Source of the DNA: Aspergillus flavus
Lineage: Eukaryota > Ascomycota > Eurotiomycetes > Eurotiales > Aspergillaceae
Assembly: GCF_009017415.1 (NCBI RefSeq)
Contig: NC_092405.1
Span: 1,054,001-1,118,000 of the forward strand
DNA length: 64,000 nucleotides
Reading direction: 5' to 3'
Shown: in pieces, positions 45,228 through 56,336 of the stretch
Numbering within the stretch: the first letter of the stretch is position 1
How the letters are laid out: each line of letters starts with the position of its first letter
Position numbers and translations under genes: made by a program
Notes under the pieces: model-generated
Databases searched by the model: none
Told to the model about the DNA's origin: nothing
What the model saw: the letters and a program-made list of their open reading frames with translations, nothing else

Positions 45228-48200
45228 GCTGACTGGCAAGGTTTCTGAGACGGTGGGAAAAGCCCCGGGGAGGGATCACCGCCACGACTCGAGGTACCGT
45301 AGGCAAAAAGACAAGCGAAATCAACAGAGCCAGGCAGACCGTCTGCCGGGCAGAGCGGGTGCCCTAAGAAATGAGGTTATGGATTCATCCGCAAGATCAA
45401 CGGGCCATGGCTGAACTGCGGGGTGTGGATTCCAGCGAAAAACGGCCCTGATTGACGGGAAACTGAGACGTTATTATTTGTTGGATTTTGAAGATGGTGA
45501 GATCACAAAAAAATCACCACAAAATCACAAGGGTGAAGGGTAAAAAAAAAAGTTGTCGTGATCACGTAAGGACTAAGAAAAAGGGAATGGACAACGAAAT
45601 GCCTATGCGGGGAACGGCGCGACGGAGGCGCTGCAACGCGAAGCCAGGGTGATCGACAAGAGTCAACCCCAAGATGAGGTTGACTGAATAGAAGGAAATT
45701 AAACAAATAGGCGTGCTAAGCAGGGCGTAAAATCCGGCACAGCAAGATTAACAGCATGGATTAACAAAGAAAAAAAGGAACAGGCGAAGGGGGGACGAGG
45801 GGGAGAAGACGAATAATAAAACGGCAACAAGGCAGTTGAGTTGAAAGGTAAGAGAGTGGAAGTAAGTCTGAAGTGTGAGTGGGTGGAGGGATTAGTAGTA
45901 CATTCGGACTGGACGGAGTAGGTAAGGATATGCCGTAAAGTAAGGTAACGGCCACGGAAAAAAAAAAGAAAAGAGAAAAAAAAGTAGCCAAAGTGACACT
46001 CTCAGACCAAAAGGACAAAAAGGTAACCAATTGAGGTGAAAATCAACGACCAACGTACCGTTTCCCACTGGAAGGTCAACTCGGTAGAAAATTAAGTCAA
46101 TGATGGTTGAATATGTTTCCCAGTCGTTCATTCCCTACGATTGCCTGAAACGCTCGCATTCCCTCACTTTCTCTTCTGACCTAATAAGTCGATGTTTGAC
46201 CCACCGGCTTCGCTGTAATGTTTCGGTATCGTCGTTTTAGTCTGGCATTTAGTGACAACAAGAGGATGCCATTTCGAGCATAGTATGATTCTTATTCTTA
46301 TTTTTATTATCAATGATCCACTGGCGATAGACAATTTATAGTCCTCGGCAAGAGCCAGTACAACGCTGGCTGACCACGCCACGACTAACCTACAACATCC
46401 ATCTAGACCTTTCTCCAACATTTCCCCAACACGACCTTCTGCAGCAAGAATTCTGCTTGAATAAATATATATAAACGTTATATAACCCCCGAACCTGGTC
46501 AAGGTAAAGGTAACCAGTACCTGAGTCCTCGACATCATGAGTGTGGAAGGCTGACACCGACCTGGCTCGGCCTTTCAACCACCCAACATCGCCCATCTCA
46601 GCAGGTCACTTCCGAGCCTACAGTACGTACTTACTTACATACACATACTACTTACATCCAGACATACATACATATCTGGAACTGCATGTGGCCAACCCTA
46701 ACTCATGATTCGTTCCCCTTCTGCATCTCCTCCTTCGACAACGGCTCGTTTCTCGGAAACCACCAATGATTCCGATTATTTATTATGATGGATCGGCCGA
46801 AGTAGTTTAATTATTCTGTCTTCCCTCCCTGTCACCAAAATCTGGTCACCCAGTAACCAACTGTCCCCCTCCCTTCACTTAGTACATATCTCCTACAGTT
46901 ATAATATAGAATTTCAAGGGAGAGAAGAAAAAGAAAGCGAAAATGAAGAGAGGGGAAGAAATATGCATTCTCATTCCAAACCACACGACCATCCAACAGC
47001 CACCATACGCCACCAAGAATCAACCCATCCCATTGGCAACGGTCGGCCAGATACGATGGATTCGAGACGATTCTCATCAGGCCGCCCTTGTACAACCATC
47101 ATCACATAGCATTCTCAGAAGAAGGAACAAAAAAGAAGACTAAATTCTTTTGGAGACAGTTGAATTTCGTAAGGCCTAGAAACTTCTGTAAAGTTTACAA
47201 GAAAACAAAAAATGGGGAGCTGAAGGTACATTCCAGCGATGGGTGGGCGTGGTACTAAATTGCATTGTTTGTCTAGACTGGCAGGACGTCACCACCCATG
47301 CAAACAGCGGGAAGCTGTCTGGTTGTCCCATGGAACCGCTCCCGGTGCCAGAAGATCGTTGCTCACTTGACCTTCTGTCGCCGCCGGTTCTTGGGACTCA
47401 TTTGGAAGGAGTTCGATACTTTGAAATGTTCGGCTAAGTAATTCACACACAAAGAAGGTTCTGGATTGCCGGCGAGAAACTTGACTGAATCGATGTCTTG
47501 ACTTTACGGAAAAACAAACATGGCAGGAGGGTGCAGTGCACTGAACCTAGGAGGTTGACCCTGTGCATATGCCCGTTGATAAGCGACTTGGTCTGCAGGT
47601 TGTTGGAGACCAATTCTTAGGTAACGACTACCGTGCAGTACATTGGATCGGCTTTCTATGTGGGTGGGAAGGTATCCGGACGGTCCAGATGGTCATTATG
47701 TTGCAGATAGTATTGGTGTGTATACAGATGGTAGCCCCAGAAACCCGGCAAATGTTTATGTCTACATGAATCATTGTTGTTGTGCTGTTGTTGTTGTTAT
47801 TGTTATTGTTGTCAAATTATATTACTTTGGTCATGGGTGATGGAAATGATTGACCAGTAAGAATGAAGAGCCCAACACCAAAGCAGTAACTCATCAGGAG
47901 ACCAAAGCTTTTTCTTTTCTCATGCCCTTAGGTAATGGTCGAGAGCTGAGGTAACTATTCTGGAAATCTTACAGTCAATTGTACTGTACTTTGGCATGCC
48001 AATAAACTTTCCCAAACATTCAGTCACCAGGACCATATCAAAAGCTAAGATGAGCAATCCTTTGCGGGGTAAAGAGTAAAAAAAGGAAAAAGGAAAGAAA
48101 AAAGTACTAGGTGAGTGACTATTTCGATCGTTTCCCACCCTGAAAATCAGCGCATCAATGCATAGATCAAGGACATACTTACAAAATGCATGAGAGGCGT

Positions 48201-49890
48201 GCTTAATAACCCAGACCCGGAAGCATCAACTCCTCCCTCCTCCTTCAGGTAATGATCGTTCTCCCACCATGCATTACTACAGTAGAATCCAGTCTTATAG
48301 AGTAGACTTCAGTATGGAAATGACGATAGATGAGAAACAGCAACGAAGTCTGTTTCATCATCGTGGGTCAAACCAAAACCCACCCCTGTGCGACCTGACG
48401 TCTTCATCAGTCGAATCAAGATTCCCAATTTCATCATCAGGACCAGAAGAAAATCCGGGGAAAGAACAAAGACAAGATTAGAAAAGTAAGGGGGAAAAAT
48501 AAAAAAATAAAATAAGAAAAAAGAAATATTCCAGTTTCCCCTCCCTTCCTTCTCGCATCAGTATTTCACCCACCCTCCAATTGGGTTCTTCTACAAAAAA
48601 GCCCTCCCCACCCTTCCCAGCTGGGAATCAAACCCAATTGATCGGCATCCAACCAACATTCTCCGATTGTGTCTGATCTTCAGAATCCACTCCCTTGACA
48701 AGCTCGGATTCCACTCGCGGTGGAGTTGATTTGGACGGGGAGGACGGATGGCGTGGTAGACTATATTCGAATCCACTCGTTTCCCTTCACCCCTCCACGT
48801 ATAGCACAACCAGTCAGTATGATTTAAGTTAAGAGGTCGATGAGGGTAACTGTTTGCGGAGATGAACTCATATTTGGGTTTACTTCCGCTGATACGTGGC
48901 AATTCGGGGTCATCTGACGGGTAGATACCTACTTTGTACATACATCACTTTTTGATCCACTCCAGACATGATGCAGGTTGCATGCTCCAGACTATAACAA
49001 ACTAGGATACAATCGTAGTACCGATCATTTTATTTATTTTATTTTTTTTTCCCTCTATTGATTAACCCCGCCAATATCATTTGTCCTACGTAGAGAAATG
49101 CTGGCAATGTAGTAGAAAAAGAAAAAGAAAAAGAAAAGGTACGGTAACGCACGAGGATTAACAGGTTCCCATACGAAGCCAACCATGGAATGAACCGAAC
49201 TTCGTCCCATGATATCCTTTCTAGCTAGTGGGAATGAAGTCAGACAGAAGCTGAGCTCCACCGTGGAATCTTCCGACGGATTGGAAATCAGCCCCAGAAC
49301 ACTAATTATACTTTCTTATTCTTCTTGGACTCCAGTCGGAGGGTTCCTCACATCCTGATGGGTTTCTCGAAAGGGTCTTCGGCTCAAGGTACCTGATGCC
49401 AAAGTGTCGACAGCTTGGGTCGATGCAATGGCGTGCTTCGGGTAGTTCGTATGATACTCGAGTGTGTCGTGTCGCGATGCGTTCATTCCCGACCAGCCCC
49501 CTACATCATATGTAAGTCACCACGGGTTGCACTTGTTCTACTCTGTGGCTCCATGCTCGCTTTGCAGGATGTCCCAGGGTATGGGCAGGGGCTCTGACTG
49601 GTGAGATATGTTGTATATGCTGGGATTGGAAGCCGATTGGGGTGGTACTTGTGCGGATACAGCTTATCATGGGCTGGAATGGTTACGCTGGAGGTTAATC
49701 AGTGGTTGATATCGTAAGATGATAAGATTTGCGTGTCACATAGTACTACCACTGACGAACTAGACCATCCGAGAGCAATTGCTGAGCTCATTCAATTGAA
49801 CCACCTCCATCATGGTGTCAAGCTCCTCCATCCAGCCCCATGAGCTGAGCACACGTGCTGTCCCGTATCACAAATTCAGCCCTTATCATC
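45228..49890. other. 4.7-kb gene-poor region upstream of Rim15
   Basis: No ORF in this region shows a recognisable domain or a credible exon chain. Features seen are A-runs near 45541-45552 and 45957-45983, a (TTG)n-type repeat near 47774-47810 and GAAAAA repeats near 49113-49137. The right part near the kinase may be a long promoter and leader of the kinase gene. Non-coding transcripts cannot be judged from sequence alone. Confidence 0.5.
47774..47812 (+). repeat. TTG/TTA trinucleotide microsatellite
   Basis: Imperfect tandem TTG, TTA and GTT units run across about 40 bp in the gene-poor region. It is non-coding as far as I can see. Confidence 0.75.
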
Positions 49891-52031
49891 CTATTCTTCG
49901 TCTTTACTATAGCCTATAATATCCGAGGCTATCTTCTCCGCAAACATGTCTGCATTTCTGCGGTCAGCGAATTGCACAAGAAGACATGGACGGCATAGAA
50001 CATACAAACAACCGACTGAGGATGGCCAGGAGGAAGAACTGGAAATGCACTGGCATCGACCACCCTCAATTTCTCAACTCCAAACACCCTCGCTCGGCTA
50101 TCAAGGACCGCCATGCGATCAGAACGAGTCCCCATCTTACATGTGCCGGATGCGTGCCACGGAGCCATGGCTGTATCCCGGATGACCTCAAGGATCTCAC
50201 GATCAGTTTGATACTCCTTTCCCGGGAAGAATTCCTCTCCGACAATGATGGGTGCCATGGCTTCACTATGGAATATGTCACGGACTCGCTTAAAAGCTGC
50301 AACTAAAACCTGTTGGTCTGTTTCCGTAGTAAGCCAGTTCATGTGAATCACTGGAAGGTCGTCCGTATCAGCCGAGATGATAGAAACGTTTCCACGAGAC
50401 GTCGGGGCCACGAGTGTGGGCAAAATGGTCGCATATTGCCTCCCATCTTGCGGTTGCATAGTAATGGGATCCGAAAAATTACCAACGAAAAGTGGTGCGG
50501 GGATATACTGTTATAGCAGATTCAGAACATTAGCATCCTCCGATCTTTAAAAAGTAGGGAGGTACACCGGAAACCTACCTCGACCTCTGGCCAGTCTTCT
50601 GGAAACCAGGATAGGTCGTTCTCCGTACGTTCAGTGAATCCAGCCCGTGAGCTACCTGGGAGCTTTTCGAAAGCAACGTAGTCGAATCCATGATTGGTCA
50701 ACACTCCAGTATGGGATGATTTAAACTCCCTTATCTGACTTATAAGATATTGTAAATCCATAGCCAGCTTGTTGAATGTCTCCACAGCCACTGGGTACGT
50801 TGGTCCAGAGAAGACATGGTCCCACAGATTTTGACCGACTCCTGGTAGGTCTACAATAACATCGATTTCATGCTCTTGGAGGACATCAGCGGGACCAATT
50901 CCAGAAACCATGAGTAGCTGAGGGCTTTGAAAGGCCCCAGATGATATAATGACTTCGTGGGTCGCGCTGAGAATATACTTCGAGCCCGCAGTGGCGACCT
51001 CAACCCCTGTTGCTCGCTTTTGATCAAACAAAATCTTTTTGCCCATTGTGTTTTTGTATAATGTCAAGGTTTCTAAATATCTCGAAGAATACGGTGACCT
51101 AGAAAATGCCGATTCCGAGCTACTTCGAATTTGATCGGCGGGTCGTAAAGTGAACGGGCAATAAAAGGAGCCTAACAAAGACCCGCTGTTGAACTCAGAG
51201 GTTACTTCAACCCCCACCGATTCCAATCCAAGCTGGAACCAGCTAGAAAATGGCGAGGCAGCATGCGGATAAGTCACGTCAACAGGTTGGCCATGCTTCT
51301 CGTAAGCATCTTCTCGATAGCTCACGGTGGCGTTTGCAGGACGGAGCTCCTCATTGGGTGCAGTAAAGTTAATCGTCTTCTTGAACAAAGGGAAGACGTT
51401 ATCGAAGAGATAACTTTCATCATCGACGAGATCAGCCCATAGTTTCATCGATCCTATAGTCGGTCTAGGGCCAGTCAGCCTTGGGCTCTTTCTCTCGCTT
51501 ACGGTGAGAATCTACTGACCTTTGGTATAGCATAAAGTTGCTTGCTGATCTAGGTAGTGATAGACTAAGTCAGCCAACTTGTAACTATAGGCTCACTAGT
51601 AGAACTTACGCTCCTCCAAGGCATCTGGCTTTTTCGTAGTGAATGGTCCGGGAATCTGCGCCCGGTCCAGTGTTGACCAGAAACCCCCAGTCAATGGGCG
51701 TTCGAATGGCCATTGGATCGGTACCAGTGCCAATGCCAACAGCCCCAGGAACTTTCGCTGGGGGGTAATTGATTTCGTAGAAGCCTCCGGCTTCAACTAA
51801 AGCAACATTGAAGCTCTGTTCAGCCAGGCGCGCCGCCAGGGTCACACCAGCATTACCACCACCAACGACAACGTAGTCAAATGAGGCATCAATTCCAGGA
51901 ATACCGTCTTTGCTGCCGTATAACGGTTTGTCCGCAGTCGATGCTGGTAGGCCAATGAGCCAGAACAGCAAAAGAAGTATTCGGCGAAACATGTAGGGAG
52001 GATTTGGGTTCAACGCGGCGTAATAGTCCAT
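49891..52031 (-). CDS. Secreted GMC (glucose-methanol-choline) FAD oxidoreductase
   Basis: Five exons on the minus strand: 52031..51610, 51549..51520, 51464..50579, 50507..50006 and 49949..49891, with introns of 60, 55, 71 and 56 nt, giving about 632 aa. Residues 14-36 form a hydrophobic signal peptide (FRRILLLLFWLIGLPAS). ATG 51992, 13 codons in, would give a more usual signal sequence and may be the real start. FDYVVVGGGNAGVTLAARLAE is the FAD-binding loop. LGGASASNFMLYQR spans two introns. SSGAFQSPQLLMVSGIGP is GMC signature 2. The active-site histidines lie in APWHASGTC and PPGHPQSVVY. Exon 5 is supported by the ending FAEKIASDIIG, typical of the family. Aryl-alcohol, glucose and choline oxidases share this plan, so the substrate is unknown. 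Confidence 0.88.
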
Positions 52032-52678
52032 GATATTGCTCTCGGTGTGTATAGAACAATCAATACTCTTGCTACTATCCAGTAAATATATGTTAGCAAG
52101 AATAGAGGGAATGAGGAGAAAAGGGAATGGACGACGAGACACGGCTGATTTTAAATATCTTGGTCAGGCGCGATGTAGTCGAGGTGCCTTGTCAATTGAT
52201 GACATGCGGTGAAACTTGAGGATCCTTGGAAGCAGAGAAAATAACGCATCGGCCTTTGACAGACAGACGTTGGGTGTCGTCCAGGAATAAAACAGACTCA
52301 TTGCCATAGTAAACGGCACTCAGGCGTCACCTACAGCTGACCGATGTGGTAAACATGCACATATTACTGTGCCTTTTTCTGTCTCAATAGTTCATCCTGA
52401 AGAGCCCGGTAGAGACAAGCATGATTGAAACTATCAAAGATAATAGAATACGAAGTAAAGCTTAGTGTATTCCCGAGCCCTGACTGTGTTGATGCGACTA
52501 ATTTGCGTGAAAGTCAACATTCGAATGTAGAATATATTTATGGAAAGGACACCTATATCCATGTTCATTAAGGTATATGCTTGTTAGAAAGAAATCAGAT
52601 GATAGTTCCAGAATTACCTATATTACATCAAGTCACCGTGTGCATCCTCCACACATTTTCAGTTGCACTAGTCATTTA
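52032..52678. other. Spacer, GMC promoter and ERG26-type 3' flank
   Basis: This 647-bp A+T-rich spacer lies between two minus-strand genes. No coding feature was recognised. Its left part must contain the GMC gene promoter. Confidence 0.55.
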
Positions 52679-53974
52679 TTACTGTCCCTTCTTCTGACCC
52701 TCCTGTCGCTCCCGTTCTACGACATATCCAACTGCACGGGCCAGACCCTCCTCGACTGAAACGATGGGAGTGTAGCCTAGTCGCGACTTGGCCTTGTCAC
52801 ATGAATAGTAGCGAGTCATGCATGAATACCGGACTGTCCGCCTAGTCAACCGCGGCGTCTTGCCACAAATACCCATCACTGTCTCCGCGATGCCGCCAAT
52901 AGGACCAAGGAGTGCCTCGGGGAGTTCCCAGACTTGATGGGGCTCGACTACCTTGCCAGTCAGTGCCCAGGCAGCACGCGTCATATCCCAAAAATAGACC
53001 GGGGCATCATTAGTAATGTTAAAAGCCTCTCCATCAACCCGCTCATGGTCTAACGGTTCACTTTGTTTGGACTCAATGCGGGTCTTGGTAGCAAGCAAGC
53101 GGAAGGCGGCGAGTAAGTGGGCATACGCGATATTCCCAACGTAAGTGAAGTCGAACAAATTATTGTTGTCGCCCAACTGCATTCGAAGAACGGCTGGCGA
53201 GGCCTTGGACGAGTGTTCCAGAACCTTGTAGGTAAACGTGGTGTCCTTCTCTCCATAAATACCGGCTGGACGAACAGCACAGGTCACCATGCCAGAGGGC
53301 GAGGTTCGGTTGTACTTCAAGACGAGTTCTTCTGCGTCCGCCTACCAACTCTCGTGAGCAAATGTTGACTACACAGAAACGGAGTCGGCATCACCTACCT
53401 TTGTCTCTGAGTAGTACTCCAACTGCCTATCCCCTCTAATGTATGGCCACTCCTCATCCACATTGATCAGATCGCTTTGTGTGTCGTGAACCACTGAGCT
53501 CGAGCTTGTGTACACGAAAGCTTTGCACTTTCCACCCCAATCTCCACGAGCGCCGCCCGCGACCTCCAACAATGTCTTTGTTCCGTCGACATTCACCTTG
53601 CGCAACAGGGGCTTGTTCCCTTCTAGGACGTTTGGCGTGGCAGTGTGAATAACAACATTCGGCTTAACTTTGCGAAAGACCTCCAACATGGACTCCGCCG
53701 ACGTGATATCGCCATCGTAATACTCAGCACCAGGCAACCGATTGTTGGAGGTTCGCAAGTCGACTACTGCGACCTTCGCCATACATACCGGATACCGGCC
53801 GGCCAGTTGGGGGTAGTCGAATCGAGGATCTTCTTCTGGCTTCGGGAGAGCGACACTGGCATCGGTTTCCGAAGGGAAATTGAGCAAGTGATTGACGATG
53901 TGCCAGCCCACGAAACCACAGCCACCGACCACCAAAACAGTGCCCAATTCCATAGCGGGACGCTTGTTAGACAT
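52679..53974 (-). CDS. erg26: Sterol-4-alpha-carboxylate 3-dehydrogenase (ERG26 type)
   Basis: NAD(P)-dependent decarboxylating dehydrogenase of the C4-demethylation complex in ergosterol synthesis, acting at the ER. Exon 1 is 53974..53399, a 57-nt intron is 53398..53342 and exon 2 is 53341..52679, giving 412 aa. The start is MSNKRPAMELG. The 210-nt in-frame extension upstream is not protein-like. TVLVVGGCGFVGWHIV is the Rossmann loop, and YYSETK is the YxxxK active site, ending exactly at the exon 1 border. VRPAGIYGEKD, FTYVGNIAYAHLLA and AFNITND are family motifs. The paralogous 3-beta-hydroxysteroid dehydrogenases share these features, but the overall match is best to Erg26. No lesion was seen. 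Confidence 0.88.
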
Positions 53975-54523
53975 TCTGGCGAGTTGCTGGTGAACTTGAG
54001 CGACTGGAGGCGGTGGATAGGTGGAGATAAGCGATAGGAACTGAAGGGCGAAGAGGGAGTGTTGATCTGAAGTTCGGGGGGGATGATAATAATTTAACTG
54101 GGTTCCGCTCCGCTCTACGGAGAAATTGTCTGGGGCTGAGCTAAAATGTCTGGGCCCCCACTCGAGAAGCCACATCGCCTTCAACCACCGAACGCAACTA
54201 CTGCAAGAAGTCTACTCTTTGCCATACTTCCACAACTACCTTGACTCATCTCATATAATAACAACATCCACAAAGCTGATGTCCTTTACTTATTACTTGA
54301 ACCGCCTAATTGATCAAGTCTGCATTGGTGGCATCAATCCATAACATCGCATTATCTTGATTTTTTAGTCTAGAAACTGGTCCCAACGAAAGTAAACCAT
54401 CTTAGATGCCATCGCGCTTAACTCCGAGTGATATACGCTCCATTGTATGCGAGATCTTACGGTCCCCTACATATTATGACATTAGGACTTGAGAACGTGA
54501 TGATTTAAGCGGTAGGTAGGAAC
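53975..54523. other. Spacer, ERG26-type promoter and E2 3' flank
   Basis: A 549-bp spacer in which no gene was recognised. Its left part must hold the ERG26-type promoter. Confidence 0.55.
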
Positions 54524-56336
54524 TCACTCGGCGCTTTTTTCAACAGATTGCCGCAATGCCCTGTTATATTTCTTGCGATCTTCCATGCTGCCCCAAAAAA
54601 GCTTCGTTGCCTCCGGGTGGACTGTAGTCCGTGGATCATATGGCGGAGATTCTTCTTCTAGTGCCGCCACAATCGCTTCGATATGGTAACGCATTTCGTC
54701 TGTTCGACGTGGGGAATAACATAGGACTCCTTCCCGGGATACGCGAATATGGAATATGGGCGTCTCCACAAAGACACGAGGCTGTTCATCTGGGAAACGT
54801 GGACTGATGTAGATCTTAAACCTAAAGATACCACCGTCCAAATGGCTCATAGGCCTACCGAAGTACGTAAATGCCCAAAGGAAAGGATTAGTGTCCACAA
54901 GCTCAAGATCAACAGCGAAGTTTTTCTGACGCTTGAGATCCTCAACGATCTGTTCATACTGGCGCTGCAGATTTGATGCGATACTCAGCTCTTGTTTCTT
55001 GACACCAAGTCCCTCAAACAACCAATTGTTTGTCTCATAGATAATCTTTTCCCTGAGCAAGACTACCCGCCGCCTTAATTCAGGGTAATCGAAGTGGCCA
55101 TCCATAGTATTGCCCTGGCTTTCGAAAGGCATTCTCTGGAATTTGGGTTTTCGAGAGATAACCGAGTCCGCGGCATCAATTGTTTGGATGTAGGAATCGA
55201 AATACCATAAGAATCGTCTTTTGCGAAGGTCTGCGAATTGATCAACAACAGGTTTGTCATCTTCGCTCAGTGCTTGGCCTTCTCCGACGTCGTCATCTTC
55301 CTCGGATACTCGTTCTGAAACTGCGCTTGTACTTTCATGTGGCAGGATACCCAGCGATGACTCCAAAGGCTCAATGACTGCAATTCGGAGGTTCTCATGG
55401 CGAATCTGGGCACATACGGAATGTTCTGTTAGCATGTCCTCTCGCAAATTAGGAGTAAGTCATCACCTTCTCTACGTAAGATGCCTTCCACTCTTTATCC
55501 TCTGCGGTATGGGCATTCTCATACCCAGGTTCGTTCTCATAGGGGTTGTTAGACAACAGACTCTGGATTGAGATCAAGATAGACTCCAGGCCCTGTGCAG
55601 ATGACCACTCTTCTCCAGGGTGCCCGCGCCAAGTGCTACATCAAACCACTCAGCTATAGCTACTTTGTAGGCTTTTGGAATGAGTTACCCCAGAATTGAC
55701 CTGGGTCCCGTCAGTATATGAGCATGCTTAGCCTTTCGGATTTTAGACTCACAAGCAGACTTTGCCCGAAGCATAGATATTAGGGTTGAACCGGCAACGT
55801 CCTTTATTTGTAGTCAGAGCTCGGACACTAGGAGGCTTTGCGGGATAGTCTGGAGCCGTCATAGTGAGTACTTGTTGTTGTGTTCCTCCCACGAGACGGT
55901 TTCCTTACCATTTCCAAATTTGATCGCAAACTAAGGCAGTTCCTCTCCAGTCAGTGGGAATAGAGTTGTGGTATGTTTTATGGTTATACTGAAGGCAGCG
56001 AATACGAACCTCGAAGAAACCGAACTGGTAAGGAGTGTCTGGCGGTCCAAGAATGAGGGCGCGGACATTTCGGATGTCAGAATCATCGTAAGCCACGGCC
56101 AGCGCTTAGAATCCGAGCCGAACAAATGATTGTAAGCTTAATGTAACAATATTATTCTTTCCAGGATTGTATCAATGAAGTCTTACACAAGTCTGCGCCT
56201 TGTTGTATCTGCTTGATTTCCTAGTACCCACCAGAAGAGGAGCCCCGTCAGTTCAAGAGGGGTTTACAGGATAGTTGTGGATATAATGAAAGAGTCAGTA
56301 TACCCTTGTAATGCGGAGAATCGCTTGATCGGACAT
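54524..56336 (-). CDS. UBE2Z-like ubiquitin-conjugating enzyme, 8 exons, second UBC-like domain
   Basis: Exons on the minus strand are 56336..56304, 56220..56187, 56104..56010, 55930..55909, 55849..55753, 55700..55689 (12 nt), 55635..55467 and 55405..54524, giving about 447 aa. Splicing yields a full UBC fold: LILGPPDTPYQFGFFE, then FAIKFGNDYPAKPPSV, RCRFNPNIYASGKVCLS with the active-site Cys, ILGTWRGHPGEEWSSAQ, and NNPYENEPGYE, then IRHENLRIAV as in UBE2Z. The microexon supplies the SIL of VCLSILGTW, which is needed for frame and conserved in the family. The last 130 residues look like a second UBC-type fold (NPFLWAFTYFGRP, GGIFRFKIYISPRFPDEQP, REGVLCYSP) that also has a Cys at the equivalent place. 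UBE2Z relatives are charged by UBA6 in animals. The E1 partner here is unknown. Confidence 0.87.

Noticed and set aside
48591..48941. 116-codon minus-strand ORF
   Set aside because: Trp/Arg/His-rich with no motif, in a region with many stops. Not supportable as a gene.
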